A stretch of 64,000 bases of DNA, taken from Leucogyrophana mollusca. Lineage: Eukaryota > Basidiomycota > Agaricomycetes > Boletales. Below, piece by piece: positions 43,955 to 54,721 of this stretch. A program made the position numbers and the translations under genes. The stretch covers positions 36,633 through 100,632 of the forward strand of contig MU266391.1 of NCBI GenBank assembly GCA_021014945.1, in the 5' to 3' direction. Position 1 is the stretch's first letter. Each line of letters opens with the position of its first letter. A model generated the notes under the pieces. It saw nothing but the letters and a program-made list of their open reading frames with translations. It ran no database searches and was not told the origin of the DNA.

Positions 43955-44345
43955 CGTGAACCTGGGTCTGTAGGAACAGGCCCACTTCTCCGGCGGAGCA
44001 ATTGCCGTCAACACGGTGAGTGGTGCATACATGGTTGCGTTAACTGTGGAGTAGGGTCTCGCACCGGTACGTGTTGGAATCCCTTCCCGGTTGCCGGGCT
44101 CACTTTCCACCTTGCAGGCATTTGGGACTGTTCGCGCCTCGCTACTGGCGGCGAGGAGGGTCCGGTCGACAACTGGGTCGTCATCCAGGAATATATATCA
44201 GTCTTTGTGAAGTCGTACAGGCTACACCGCAACACGGAAACAATTGAGTTAAATCTACACTTCAATAAGAGGGATTCCACCCAGAAGATGAAGCTTTGCT
44301 ACTAATAGGATAGTCCGCTATGTTTTCCTCCGTGAGCAGCAGGCG
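43955..44345 (+). pseudogene. Decayed inverted copy of the polygalacturonase 3' end
   Basis: The plus strand from about 43955 repeats the last two exons, the last intron and about 150-200 bp of 3' flank of the GH28 gene at 40285-40800, inverted. Recognisable pieces are HFSGG, VSGAYMVA and GGEEGPVDN. The first exon piece has an in-frame TAG where the parent has a Gly codon, and the cysteine codons of the parent are lost. The 5' nine tenths of the gene are absent. Confidence 0.88.
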
Positions 44346-45690
44346 ACCATAGCCAAAATCACCAGTGTCTCCCACCCACGTCACAACCCTCCCCGACGCA
44401 GCGGACATTCCCAAACGCGCGCGGCGGCCAGTTGGGGATTGCAGAGTAAGTGTTAAGGCGGTGGGATCTATCCTCCATCCTTTCCCTCTCCGAATATGAA
44501 TCCATCTCCGTCATTAATCTGATTGAGTTTTAAATCCTCCTCAGCGGCGCTTTTTCAGTACTCATGTAGTTTGTCTGACAAAACATGATTAGGCAGGTGA
44601 ATGCAGGTTGATTTGAGCTTCACACGTTGCCGTCTCCTAGTTCCTAGGCCTCGGTCCCCCATAGCAGGCTACCCGAGAACCTGAGCCGGAACCCCGGCCT
44701 ATCGCGGAGAGTCGATACCGACTTGTCCACCAACCCAGTGAGGACTGCTGGGCAACGGCCTGAGCCTTCAGATTTCAGTATCAGTTTAGTGACAGGACAA
44801 ATGCGGCCGTCACGTCGATAGGCCTATCTATGATGAGAGTTGTATCAGCAATCACAAGCAGCATGTTTTTTGCTCAACCACATACCAAAACCCGATTTCG
44901 ACGGGTGCCTATCGTGTTTCTTGCTATCTCTAACGGTCCTCTGCTTTCTTGACATCCATTTCCATTACCACACATGGAACGGGGTTGTCAGACTGCGCCC
45001 TCCGGGGTTCATAACTACCGCGGTGTCACCTTGAATCCGCGAGACTAGAGACAAACGTACTCGCGACTTCTAAGTGAGTAAGAAGCCTGGCTGGCAGGTT
45101 GACTAGAGGACTGGAGTCACCACATGTCCGATGCCTTGCAAAAGTAACATCATAGTTTCATCGTTCAAGTACGGTGTGTCTCAGAGGCGCGCAACTGTCA
45201 AGAAAAAGAATCAGCACAAAGCCAAGGAACCATTCCATTCATGCGGCATCTGAGTTGACGCACTAATTTTCGGGGTGAACGGACATCGCAGCTCCGAAGT
45301 TCTTTCCAAAACTTGTTCAACAAATCACCGCCAAACCTTCGGTATTCAGTGTTGATGAGGCCAGAAAGAAATGGCGCAACGTAAGCTCTGATCTTTCCTC
45401 GCTCTCCTGTTTGTTGGATGCGGGCGGCGTCATTCGATCACTGGTCACCGGTCACCTTTCAGCGACTTTCACAAAAGCGAGAGCGTAGTCCATCGGCTTG
45501 TTTAAGCGATTCTCCAGGCGCATGATGTAGCTAATGGTGCTGGCATGGAGTGGCATGGCTTTCCCGTCGCCCAAATTTCTGACCATACAGGGTGACCGTT
45601 GTGGCTGTGTGGTAGGCTTTCCTCCCAGCTGTCACTTGCTGAGTAGCATCATCTATTTGCGAGCGTAGACTTTTTGTGATCCACGCCAGC
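44346..45690. other. Intergenic region
   Basis: Includes a GC-rich, possibly structured patch near 44640-44770 (repeated GGCC and CGGG blocks) and the promoter of the Dim1 gene. I could not assign a tRNA or other RNA to it. Confidence 0.4.
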
Positions 45691-46403
45691 ATGTCCTATT
45701 TCCTTCCGCACTTGCCCTCTGGCTGGCACGTCGACGAGGCCATCAAATCCGAGGAAGATCGCATCGTGGTAATTCGCTTCGGGCACGACTGGGACAGCCA
45801 ATGCATGACAATGGACGAGACCCTTTACTCAGTCGCAGAGAAAGTGCAGAACTTTGCTGTCATATACCTCGTAGACATCACAGAGGTCCCAGACTTCAAT
45901 AAGGTGAGCTCCGATGCCCTATCTCTGGCGTGGCACTTTGACGGATCGATGGTTGGTCTCAGATGTACGAGCTGTACGACCCTTGTACCGTGATGTTCTT
46001 CTACCGGTGCGTTACATATTGCTGCTTGGACGTCGTATCTAAGCTTTCTTGCAGTAACAAGCACATCATGATTGACCTTGGAACGGGTAACAACAATAAG
46101 ATGTACGTACACGGTGTCTTCCCTCCTGTATCGTGTTTACTGACTGATACTGTTTTGCAATGGTTAGAAATTGGGCAATGGATAACAAACAGGAGGTTCG
46201 TCTGATCGCCCATAATTTGTATCAGGAGCTTACCTTTACTTCACCCCAGCTGATTGACATTATCGAGACCGTCTACCGCGGAGCCTCCAAAGGTCGTGGT
46301 CTTGTCGTGTCCCCGAAGGGTTTGTCCCCTAATGTCCACATCTTGAACGATTCTTCTGATCATATGTCGAACGACAGATTACTCGACTCGGTACCGATAT
46401 TAG
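45691..46403 (+). CDS. DIM1: Dim1/Dib1, U5 snRNP thioredoxin-like 15-kDa protein
   Basis: This is an essential spliceosomal protein of the U4/U6.U5 tri-snRNP. The six-exon gene encodes about 142 residues in a thioredoxin fold without the redox cysteine pair. It reads MSYFLPHLPSGWHVDEAI, RIVVIRFGHDWDSQCMTMDE, NFAVIYLVDITEVPDFNK, MYELYDPCTVMFFYR, NKHIMIDLGTGNNNK, NWAMDNKQE, LIDIIETVYRGASKGRGLV. The last exon supplies DYSTRYRY and TAG at 46401-46403 after an intron in SPK|D. Length and sequence equal those of the family, which is among the most conserved in eukaryotes. Start ATG 45691. Confidence 0.97.
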
Positions 46404-46872
46404 GCACTTTGCAACCAACACCACGACCCTTCTTTGGTGCTGTATGCTGTAGATCACGTGTGTACTAGTTTCTTCCATCCATATTGTGAACAACTTCCTG
46501 GAAAAACTTGTGTCATTGGATTGTCATGCCCTGGAAGTAGCAGCCGAACGGCTTCGCCCGATCTTACACAAACCCCCGAAGAACCGGCAGTAAATACAGC
46601 TCTACGCATATGGCTCTGTCTACAGCATTCGTGTGTCCTGATGCTTCTCAGTGCGGCCTCGATCCGAACCTGTTCAATGCGGTCGCTGCACATCAACGTT
46701 GGGGCCCACGCAAGATCAGAACATGACTGTAGATGATACCAAAATGCATTCTACAATACCGATTGTAATGATGCAGCAAGCCTAAATAAGTCCACACCAA
46801 TGCCCTTGGAACATGAAGCCTGTCCGAGTCTGCCAATCCCAACCAACACCAACAACTCCGACTCAGCCGCTC
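46404..46872. other. Convergent intergenic region
   Basis: Lies between the 3' ends of Dim1 and the AIF-like gene. No gene signals seen. Confidence 0.5.
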
Positions 46873-49000
46873 TCACACATGCATACCCTCCTCTCCCACG
46901 TCCCTCATCCCATAACTAGCCCACATCGCCTTAGCATTAAGGTCCTCGTTCCCATCCTCTCTGACACCCACGATGCCGTTAACCTCGTACACAGATCTCG
47001 TCTGCAGTCATTTTATTGATCAGTACGCCAACCGAGACGCAGCATAAAAGACGGTGACTAACCAGGCCGAGCGAAACCTTGATGGCGGGAGGGCCAGGAG
47101 TATAAAGCTCCAGCTCCTCGCCCTCGTTTTGGCCCTCGCGGTCCACCGCCGAATGTTCCTGACGGCGGATCAAGCGAAGGATATTGCGGGCAGCGACTTC
47201 AGCCTGTGATATTCCTCCATATAAGGATTCATTGTCCCAAAAGTTCCATAGAAGATGAATCTAACCTGGTAGTAAGCAGTGTGCCCTGCATTGAGTGCGT
47301 CAAACGCGTCGGCCGCGTCTCCGACGACGAAAATGTGGGGATACATCGTTTCCTCAGCCCCCGAATTCAGTTCCTCGGTCCCAAGCAACTCCACCTCGGA
47401 ACCTACGAGTGTCGCTTCGCTGTCGGCGGAAGAGCGGGAAGCTGGGGAACCAGGCGCTGACAGGGAAGAGGAAGACCCGGAAGGTGCGGCGGAGTTTAAG
47501 GGTGAGTATGATTGTGATTGGGACGAAGGTTCCGTTGTGTCGGAGAGGGGGATACATTGGAACGTTTCCTCCAATTCATTGCTATCGATCGCAGAAACCG
47601 ACCCTGAGGTTGGCGGCGATGGCGGGACACTCAATTGCATAGTCTGAAGAACGCGTGCCATCCCTTTCTCCGGAACAATCGTTCGTGAATCCATTTTCTC
47701 GAGCAGAGCAGTGTTTGGAATTTGACCAGTACAGAGAAGCTGTGACGCACGGGGTCAGCTCACGTAGACTGATTATTGTAACAGCTACTCACGAGCAAGT
47801 CGGCTGCGATCTCGCGTCCAGACATTGTTCGAACCATGCGTGACCCTGTAGCAGTCTTTTGACCAGATGTCTCGTGTACGGACTGCAAGTCTAGTCGTTC
47901 TCCAGTGATAACTTCGACATTGAGCTCTACCAGGCTTTGAAGGACTGCAAGAAAGTGTCAACGTCTGATCGCGCGGTGGTGCAGTCAAATAGGCGTACTT
48001 TCGTCGTGTATCGATGGGTCAAATCGTGGTAGAAGACGGTTCCTGGAATGCAAGAGAGTAACATGCTTGTTTGGGTACACATCCGCGATGTCTGAGGCGA
48101 ACTCTGAAAGTACGCGCTGAGTGATGGGGAACGTGAATTAGACGCGCGACGTACGGATACCAAGTGCACCACCGCCGACTACGAGCACACTGGAGGCGTT
48201 TTCGACGCGCTTCTGGCGCTGCTGAAGCCAGGATGCACCCTCCTTCTTAGTGCCAGTATACGCAGGAGGATCGGGAGCCTCCGAAGCCTTGGGGTTGTCC
48301 ACGTCCAATTTTGCTCCCCACAAATCTATCGGGGTAGGAAGATGCGATCCGAGGGCATAAACGGCATAATCAAAAGAGAGCGAAGGCTCTGTGATACCAA
48401 GTTCCGGGAACGAGCGGGAGAGACCGATGCTCCGCGGGTTGAGGGATGTAATTGTGGCGTGTAGACGAAGGTGTCGGTTACTATTCAAAGGAGCGTCGGG
48501 TTCGGATGTACTACGAAAGATATTATCATAGGGAATGACTGGACCCGAAGTGTTAGCCTGTCTGTTCACTCGAACATGAAGCGGAGTTAACGCACAAGCT
48601 TTGTGCTCGTGCCCAGGTAGGACAGCGTATCGAGGCAAGTTATAGATGTCTAATGGTCGTGACGTTCAATAAACACTCCACTTGGGTTCCGGTGTAAGTC
48701 TTACGGTTAATGTGACTGGTATGTGGTATGTCAACAAAGAGGAGGTGGGGGCATAGGGTTGGGTACTGACGAATTTCTATCAATCAAAACTACTCTCCAA
48801 CCTTGTGGAAGGCCTTCTGCAAGAACGCGAGCAGCCCTGCAGCCTGAAGAACATGAAGTAAGTAAATTATAAGCTTTTGGCGCCGGTACCAATCGACGGG
48901 GACTCCATTGACACTTGCCGCCATAGGACCCGCCCATCACCACAACGGTTTTCGAGCTACTCTTTGGGCTAAAATGCATGTCTTCAATGCCAGCGGACAT
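46873..49000 (-). CDS. AIF/FSP1-like (AMID-type) FAD-dependent NAD(P)H oxidoreductase
   Basis: A flavoprotein of the pyridine nucleotide-disulfide oxidoreductase superfamily, about 560 residues. The N-terminal FAD site is VVVMGGSYGG followed by RAARVLAEGLPQGWRVVLID. Next comes YVLPRYAVLPGHEHKAF, typical of the AIF-like/AMID branch. The NADH site is SSVLVVGGGALGIE; then NKHVTLLHSRNRLLPRFD, LLLLCTGQIPNT and the second FAD motif HIFVVGDAADAFD. A Ser-rich low-complexity insertion of about 100 residues (DNA about 47350-47640) separates the last two. About eight introns; the ends GEEGMHV and TGA at 46873-46875 follow an exon beginning TRSVYE. Start ATG 48998-49000. The AIF label is by family; whether it reduces quinones or acts in cell death here is unknown. 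Confidence 0.85.
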
Positions 49001-50164
49001 GATGGTGAAAGAGAAAAATATCGAGCTGGAAAGGCGTGGCTCGAGCTCCGAAGCCAGTGGGGACGGGACACCAAGGCTGAAGTCACAGATGGCGTGAGTG
49101 GGCTAATCTGATAAACAACAGATGCAAAAAAGACGTGCGACTTTGTTAGCTAATCCCGGCTGACGGTGTTTCGTCGGCTTCGGATCTATTCGGGTTCTCA
49201 CACCCAGTGCTTTGTCCCACCACCGAATTGTCGAGAAGGAACGATTATCTTCATTCGAAACATTGGTCTGCCTACGAGGGACTACCACTGGATGTTTGAA
49301 CTCGGGGCAGCCACAGATTTTCAGCGTTTAGCAGATTTGAGACGCTGTGGCCACGATGTTAACGTTGTCGACTATTCTTGTTCTTGTAGATCGGACGCGC
49401 ATCACGACAATTTGGGCATCTCGTTGGATAAAGCCATGCTCTAGAACTGCACTCCGGTCTATTGCCCCTCCACCCTCACGAAATTCCAGCTAGCCTTTGG
49501 GAGATCCCACGGAAGGACTCCATCGTCTCCGAGTATCGCGCAAACGGCCTGCCACCATCATTCTCCCTGTGAGGCATAGCCATCGCGCCCACGCCCGACT
49601 ATCGCCTGGTTCAAACAGACCATTGTACGGAACAAGGGAGAAGCTTTTGGTAGGGTTTCCTCCTTTCGAGGAGAGCTTGAAAGGATGAGCGCCAGTATCC
49701 ATGGTTCTGTCGGATCTCGCTCCAAGGCATCTATACGCCAAGAATAGCCTCTCAATTGTGCCAAGATCGCTGCCACACCAACCTTGTTTTGACGCATCCT
49801 ACTGTATGCGAGCGCGGGCGAGTAGAAGCTTCGCAACAGAACGTCGATCCTTCTCACCCGGGTCTTTGATTAGTTCCCGCACTCAGCAACGGGGGATCAC
49901 CGCGGTTTACTTTGGGGAATACTTGTACTGCCAACCATCAGTCACTACATCAAGTTGTACGGAATAGATAGATAGCAATAGATAGCAGCACTATAGTACA
50001 AGTCAAGACTTGTGAATGGAACCCAGAAGTCGAAAAACCAGGGCCTGGGGATGCGTGTGTCGTCCCCCCCTTGCCAGTGCCGTTGGGTGGTGTCAATATA
50101 TCAGCAGTAAATAGGTAAAAAATATAGCAAGGGGAAGAGAGGGATACAACTTCCTCGGGGTTGA
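49001..50164. other. Intergenic region with a short GATA tandem
   Basis: An imperfect (ATAG)n/(GATA)n run lies at about 49966-49988. No other feature recognised between the AIF-like start and the 3' end of the G-alpha gene. Confidence 0.5.
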
Positions 50165-52350
50165 TTAGATGACATTAAGTTTCTCCAGATGATGGCGTAA
50201 AATTCCTTCTCGTACTGCCCTGGAAGTTAGTAACGACGCGAAAAGTTGATCAAAACACCGCACCTCCAACAAGAACCGCTTGAGTGGCTTTGGTGTCCTG
50301 AAAGAAGAGGCAGTGGTCAGCTACCATACAGAGACATAAACGAGGCAGGATGACATACGATTGCAGATGTTTCATGGCAGAAGAATGTTCGGGGTTTAGG
50401 GGATAGCCGTTTCTGTTGACATAGCATTTCAGAGCGCAATCGACGGGATCATCAGCTGAGAAAACCTACATGATATGCCCTGAACTTCTCCCGGAAATCT
50501 ACGCCAAACGAACATGTCAAGTCACGAATGGAAGCGGTGCAATACAGCCTTACATTTCGTCACACTGGCGACGTCGTTCGGTGCGTCCCCATAGCTAGGT
50601 ACATACTCCGCGACACGGATCCCAGCAGCGAGCGTCGTCTCCAGGATATCCATCTATCTTATATTTAGCTGCACAACTTCGCTACGAAACTTAAGCGGTT
50701 CACCTTGTTCAAAAACAATATGATGTTGGCGCGGGCCAATAGAGGATTCGAACAAACTTCCTTCCATAAGAAAATGGAATCCTCCTGTGCAAATGTCAGA
50801 GGTGCCGTGGGTTCGGATAGCAAATAGCGCGTACCAGTCTGTTGACTTGTCGGTCTTCATCCAAAACTTGGTTGAAGGCTAATGGCGCAAGGAATATGAT
50901 AGCTTGGACTGCATAAGGCTAGAATCAACATCGCCCCTGTGACATTTTGAAATGTGTTACCGTCATCAAAATATGAAACCCATTGAGGACGCTACGATGT
51001 GGAGTCAACCCCATTGTCACGATCGAGAATGTTCAGGCGTACCATGTTCCGGCTCCCCCCTACATCATAGACATACCACTCCGACCCTACATTTGATGTT
51101 AACGCAGAACCCAAACCACCAGTAGGTCCATGGGTACCGTTCTCCATCATGAACCGGTGTTCCTCCACACCAAACGTCCGTAACCTGGCACGAACGATGT
51201 CCGCTGTCCCAGAAGTCAATCTACCAAGCACTCGACAGCCGATGACACTCACCTTCGGTTGGAACGTAATCGACGGTGGCGATTCTAGCCGTATCATTGA
51301 GGAAGCTACGAAGGAAATGTCATGAGGGCGCTCGGTAACAAGGTAGCAAATACTTGCAATCCAGCAGTGTCTTCAAGTCGGACACCCCGTTTCTTCAATA
51401 CATCCTTGATAGCGGCGTCCTCCCAAAGAGACATAATGTCGTCTCGTGATGCGGCCAGTACCAGCGTAGGGTCGTCCTTATTCCGTGCTTCAGAGTTCGT
51501 CGGCCTGGGGTGGCCAGGTCGATTTGTATGCGTGCTCAAGGGATTAGCTTCCGTGACCCTCTCAAGCACTGACTTCCATCCGCTGCCTGCGCGGACACAT
51601 ATCTCAGGGGAACGGCTGGGGTCATAGTGCTCCGGCAGGAGCTGCCGAGTAAGATTCGTCTCCATGGACAAGAGGGGTAACAACCGTAGGCGGATACGGC
51701 GGTGATGATCTGACAAGGTACTTCGAGGGGACGACAGGGAAGTAGTGGAAGGAGAACGAGGCGACCGCGATCCGGCGAATTCTAGTTCATCCTCGATAAC
51801 AGCTAGTAATTTCTTCACCGATCTACGATCATGCTGAGTTGGCTGCTCGAATATACCGAGTACTGAGCGCCTACCCGATGAGATTTAGCTGGATTATCGT
51901 TCGCCAAATCGCTGCTTCAGCATGGAAGTAAGTAGGGCTAAAGGCCAGCTGGAAATCTGTGAATCGCGCGATTAGACGCGCGTGACATCAACCAACACTG
52001 CATGCCTTACTTCTGAGCATCGTAGATTTGCCGGACTCTGCCTGGCCTGTTCATCAGGCGAGTAACCATCACTACCGACGTCGGGGGAGTAGTGCCGTAA
52101 TGAGCTCACCGAGGAGAAGAACCTTTATTGCCTTCTTCTTCTTGTCGAACAGTTTCTTCGACTCTTGGAGGCTTTCGTCGATTTCTCTCGAAATGCGCTG
52201 GGCCTCCTGCTGCCGCTGGATTCGCGCCATCCTCTCCTCAGCGGTCTCGTCCGGAGGGGGCCTGAATATTAACGACCATGCGTCGTCTTGTGGAGGCTTG
52301 AGCGAAATCTTCTCCAACGAAGCTCTTGACCGGTATTTGGTGGCCGCCAT
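50165..52350 (-). CDS. Divergent heterotrimeric G-protein alpha subunit
   Basis: About 520 residues in a dozen exons, longer than the usual 350. The order is KVLLLG|QAESGKSTML (P-loop), FQLAFSPTYFHAEAAIWR, a helical domain with a roughly 100-residue Ser/Pro-rich insertion (SRSPRSPSTTSLSSPRS), then DIVRARLRTFGVEEHRF (switch I). Next are YDVGGSRNMRPQWVSYFDD (switch II), VQAIIFLAPLAF, an NKMD guanine motif split by an intron, and the C-terminus REGILRHHLEKLNVI. Two things are unusual. The catalytic Gln of switch II (normally DVGGQR) is Ser, and the N-terminus MAATKYRSR lacks the Gly2 myristoylation signal. Such forms occur among expanded basidiomycete G-alpha genes. Start ATG 52348-52350, stop TAA 50165-50167. 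Confidence 0.9.
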
Positions 52351-53249
52351 CGAGGTAAGAAATTCAGAATAGACAAGAGGCAAAGGGCGATGAGCAGCTG
52401 TGCGCCTCGTCCATTAAAGCCAGATACTTTAGCCACACAGATCTCTATAAGATCTGGCCCTTACTTGGGCATCCGACACCAGTCGGAGTTGCAAATATGG
52501 CAGCAGCCTTGCGCCCAGAACTCACTGACACAGACTCGGCATTGGCTCGGCACATCTCAAACCTGCATGACTGATGTGCTTACCAAATACGTATTTGCAC
52601 CTCGATAATTCAAACTATGGAGGGGTTGTTTCAAATTTATTATAACTACCTGGCATTGCCTGCTTACTTGACCTGGTATTATGCTCCAAAGGCTCCAAAA
52701 GACTCCAATGCGGCGCCTCCGTCGCATTCCGTGGCGATGATCATTGAAATTCAGCAGTCATTGCTCGAGGAGTCAGCCAAGGCCCAATTGACAAGCAAAT
52801 CATCCTGAGCAAATCATCCTTGAAATAGCTAGGCCGGCGGTATATTACCAACTAGACATTCAATATTCATTATTACGGTCGGTCTGCAAGTGGGTACTCG
52901 TACGAAACTCATCAACCAGCATCAACCTTCCGAATGGAAATCAATCGTTCCACGCAGCCCTGGACGGTACCTTGAACACCACAACACAACGAAGGCACTC
53001 ACGCCCAGGTCGCCCAAGAACAATTGCAGCAGAGGTACCATCGCCAAGGTCATAGCTTCTCGTCATGCTTTTTCCCCGAGCACAGACTTGGGCATCATCA
53101 TCCCGATCTTCGTGAATGTGCGATGTCCGGTATGTAAGCCGGTCTCCGATACTAAGAAACTAGTGCACATACCACGTAGTTTGGCATATCAACCTACGAG
53201 ATATATCCCATCAGCAATTCATCTTTTTCGAGCATCGGACCCCAAGCTC
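52351..53249. other. Intergenic region
   Basis: Holds a perfect small palindrome (CAGATCT...AGATCTG near 52438-52457) and a 63-codon plus-strand frame at 52617 without support. No gene recognised. Confidence 0.5.
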
Positions 53250-54458
53250 TCATAAATTACGCACCACTTCATGCATCCTGAGGTCACCTGCAACACTGCA
53301 CAACATATATGCATCGACCTTATCGAGTTCGTATTCGGTCACTAGAAACTCGATCATGTTCCGCACGGCAGATCGCGTGGCCTCCTTGATATCTTCGTTC
53401 ATGGCGGTAATGCCTAATTAACACTCTCGGGGTTCTTCGGAGAACATCCACATACCAGAGTCGACTCCAGTTGTGCAGTAGTATTCTTCGTCAGAGCTCG
53501 ATATCGAGGTCGAGAAATGTGGCGTCTTGGTGTATGATTTATCCTTGCGCACCGTGAGGCGTACGGTGACCTTCATCGGTGTCTCGATCGCTGTGCCTAC
53601 AGAAACAGCGATCCGTATCAGCTTAAGGAACCTCTTCGGAACCGACGCGCGCCAATACGCTGACACCAACATACCACACACTTCTGTTGATGCGCTGTAT
53701 TTCTCGGATCAGTTACCGATGCGCATATATATCCACCTCACCTCCGTCTCCTTGGGCAGCATGACCGTCCTGAAAAAGATGGCGGGATAAAGTTTTAGAT
53801 GCCAAGGTCCTCCGTCGGAGGTGTGACAAGGCTCACCCCGATTGAGAACAACGCGCCCTCAACCTCTATCGGAAGGTACAGCGTTGACCCGACGGTAACG
53901 TGCTTGGTATCGATATTCCCTCCAGTGGGATATGGCGGAATGGTTGAGAAGGAACCTTTCTTTCCCGGCGCAACACCCATTTCCCCCGCGAATGGCCTCA
54001 AAGGGATCTTCATTCCCTTTGCCTCGTTAAACCATGCGAACCCCTCCTTGTGATTCAATTTCCAGATCTTTAGCGCGGGGGCCGGGTATTCATCCGTGAG
54101 GAGACCAAATCCAGGGATTAGCGCCGTCCAGCCCCAATCTGCATTCTCGATCGATAAGACATCCACTTGGAGAGTGTCACCAACGTCTGCGCCTTCCACA
54201 TAGACGGGGCCATTCACTTGATCACACAGAGACAGCTCCATTGCACCGATCGAGGAGGCCGTTGATTCTGGCGAAAGCTGTCCATTTGAAGCATCGAGAC
54301 AATCAAAGGTAACCTGGTCTCCCGACACTATTCGTACGACAGGGGGAATGCTGCAAGGGGTTGTCAACGGGACTTGTTAATTAGGAACGAGATCAACACC
54401 ATCACCTGTTGTCCCATGCGAGGTTACACTGGTGACGTTTAAGTGCGTGGATGGACAT
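53250..54458 (-). CDS. Acetamidase/formamidase (FmdA_AmdA family)
   Basis: The enzyme releases ammonia from short-chain amides (formamide or acetamide), used for nitrogen scavenging. The first exon MSIHALKRHQCNLAWDN joins across a 50-nt intron to SIPPVVRIVSGDQVTFDCLD. Then come DQVNGPVYVEGADVGDTLQV, WGWTALIPGFGLLTDE, PLRPFAGEMGVAPG, GGNIDTKHVTVGSTLYLPIE and GALFSIG|DGHAAQGDGE. After another intron come GTAIETPMKVTVRLTV and the end YMLCSVAGDLRMHEVV. All are conserved blocks of the family, and the length (about 320) is slightly short but complete. Start ATG 54456-54458; a minus-strand TATATATA lies about 100 bp upstream (54557-54564). Stop TGA 53250-53252 (CATAAATT context). Confidence 0.93.
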
Positions 54459-54556
54459 TGAGTGGTGCCGTGGACAAGAGTATGAAATGGTGCTGTGATA
54501 GTGGCGCAACCCCCACACCACAGCGACAAGGTACGCATTATATTCGCTCACAAATC

Positions 54557-54564
54557 TATATATA
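54557..54564 (-). promoter_or_regulatory. TATA box of the acetamidase gene
   Basis: TATATATA about 100 bp upstream of the start codon at 54458, followed by AGATTTG on the minus strand. Confidence 0.5.
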
Positions 54565-54721
54565 AGGCTCGTAGATAAGCATGAGAAATGGAGCAGGTGA
54601 CAAGGAGCAGCCGCATCAAGGTGCGATAAAAAATGCCCGTTCTATCCTCCAACGGACCCAGTTGACCTTGTGAAGGGTTCGTCAGGTCAGTCAAGTGTCG
54701 CATGGCTTCATCCATTGAGTC

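Noticed and set aside
44640..44770. GC-rich patch considered as a tRNA or rRNA fragment
   Set aside because: No cloverleaf, B box or known rRNA core sequence could be identified by eye.
49966..49990. GATA/ATAG tandem as a CRISPR or satellite array
   Set aside because: Only a few short imperfect repeats without spacers; an ordinary microsatellite.
52617..52808. 63-codon plus-strand ORF
   Set aside because: No splice signals, no family, and composition like random A/T-rich intergenic sequence.
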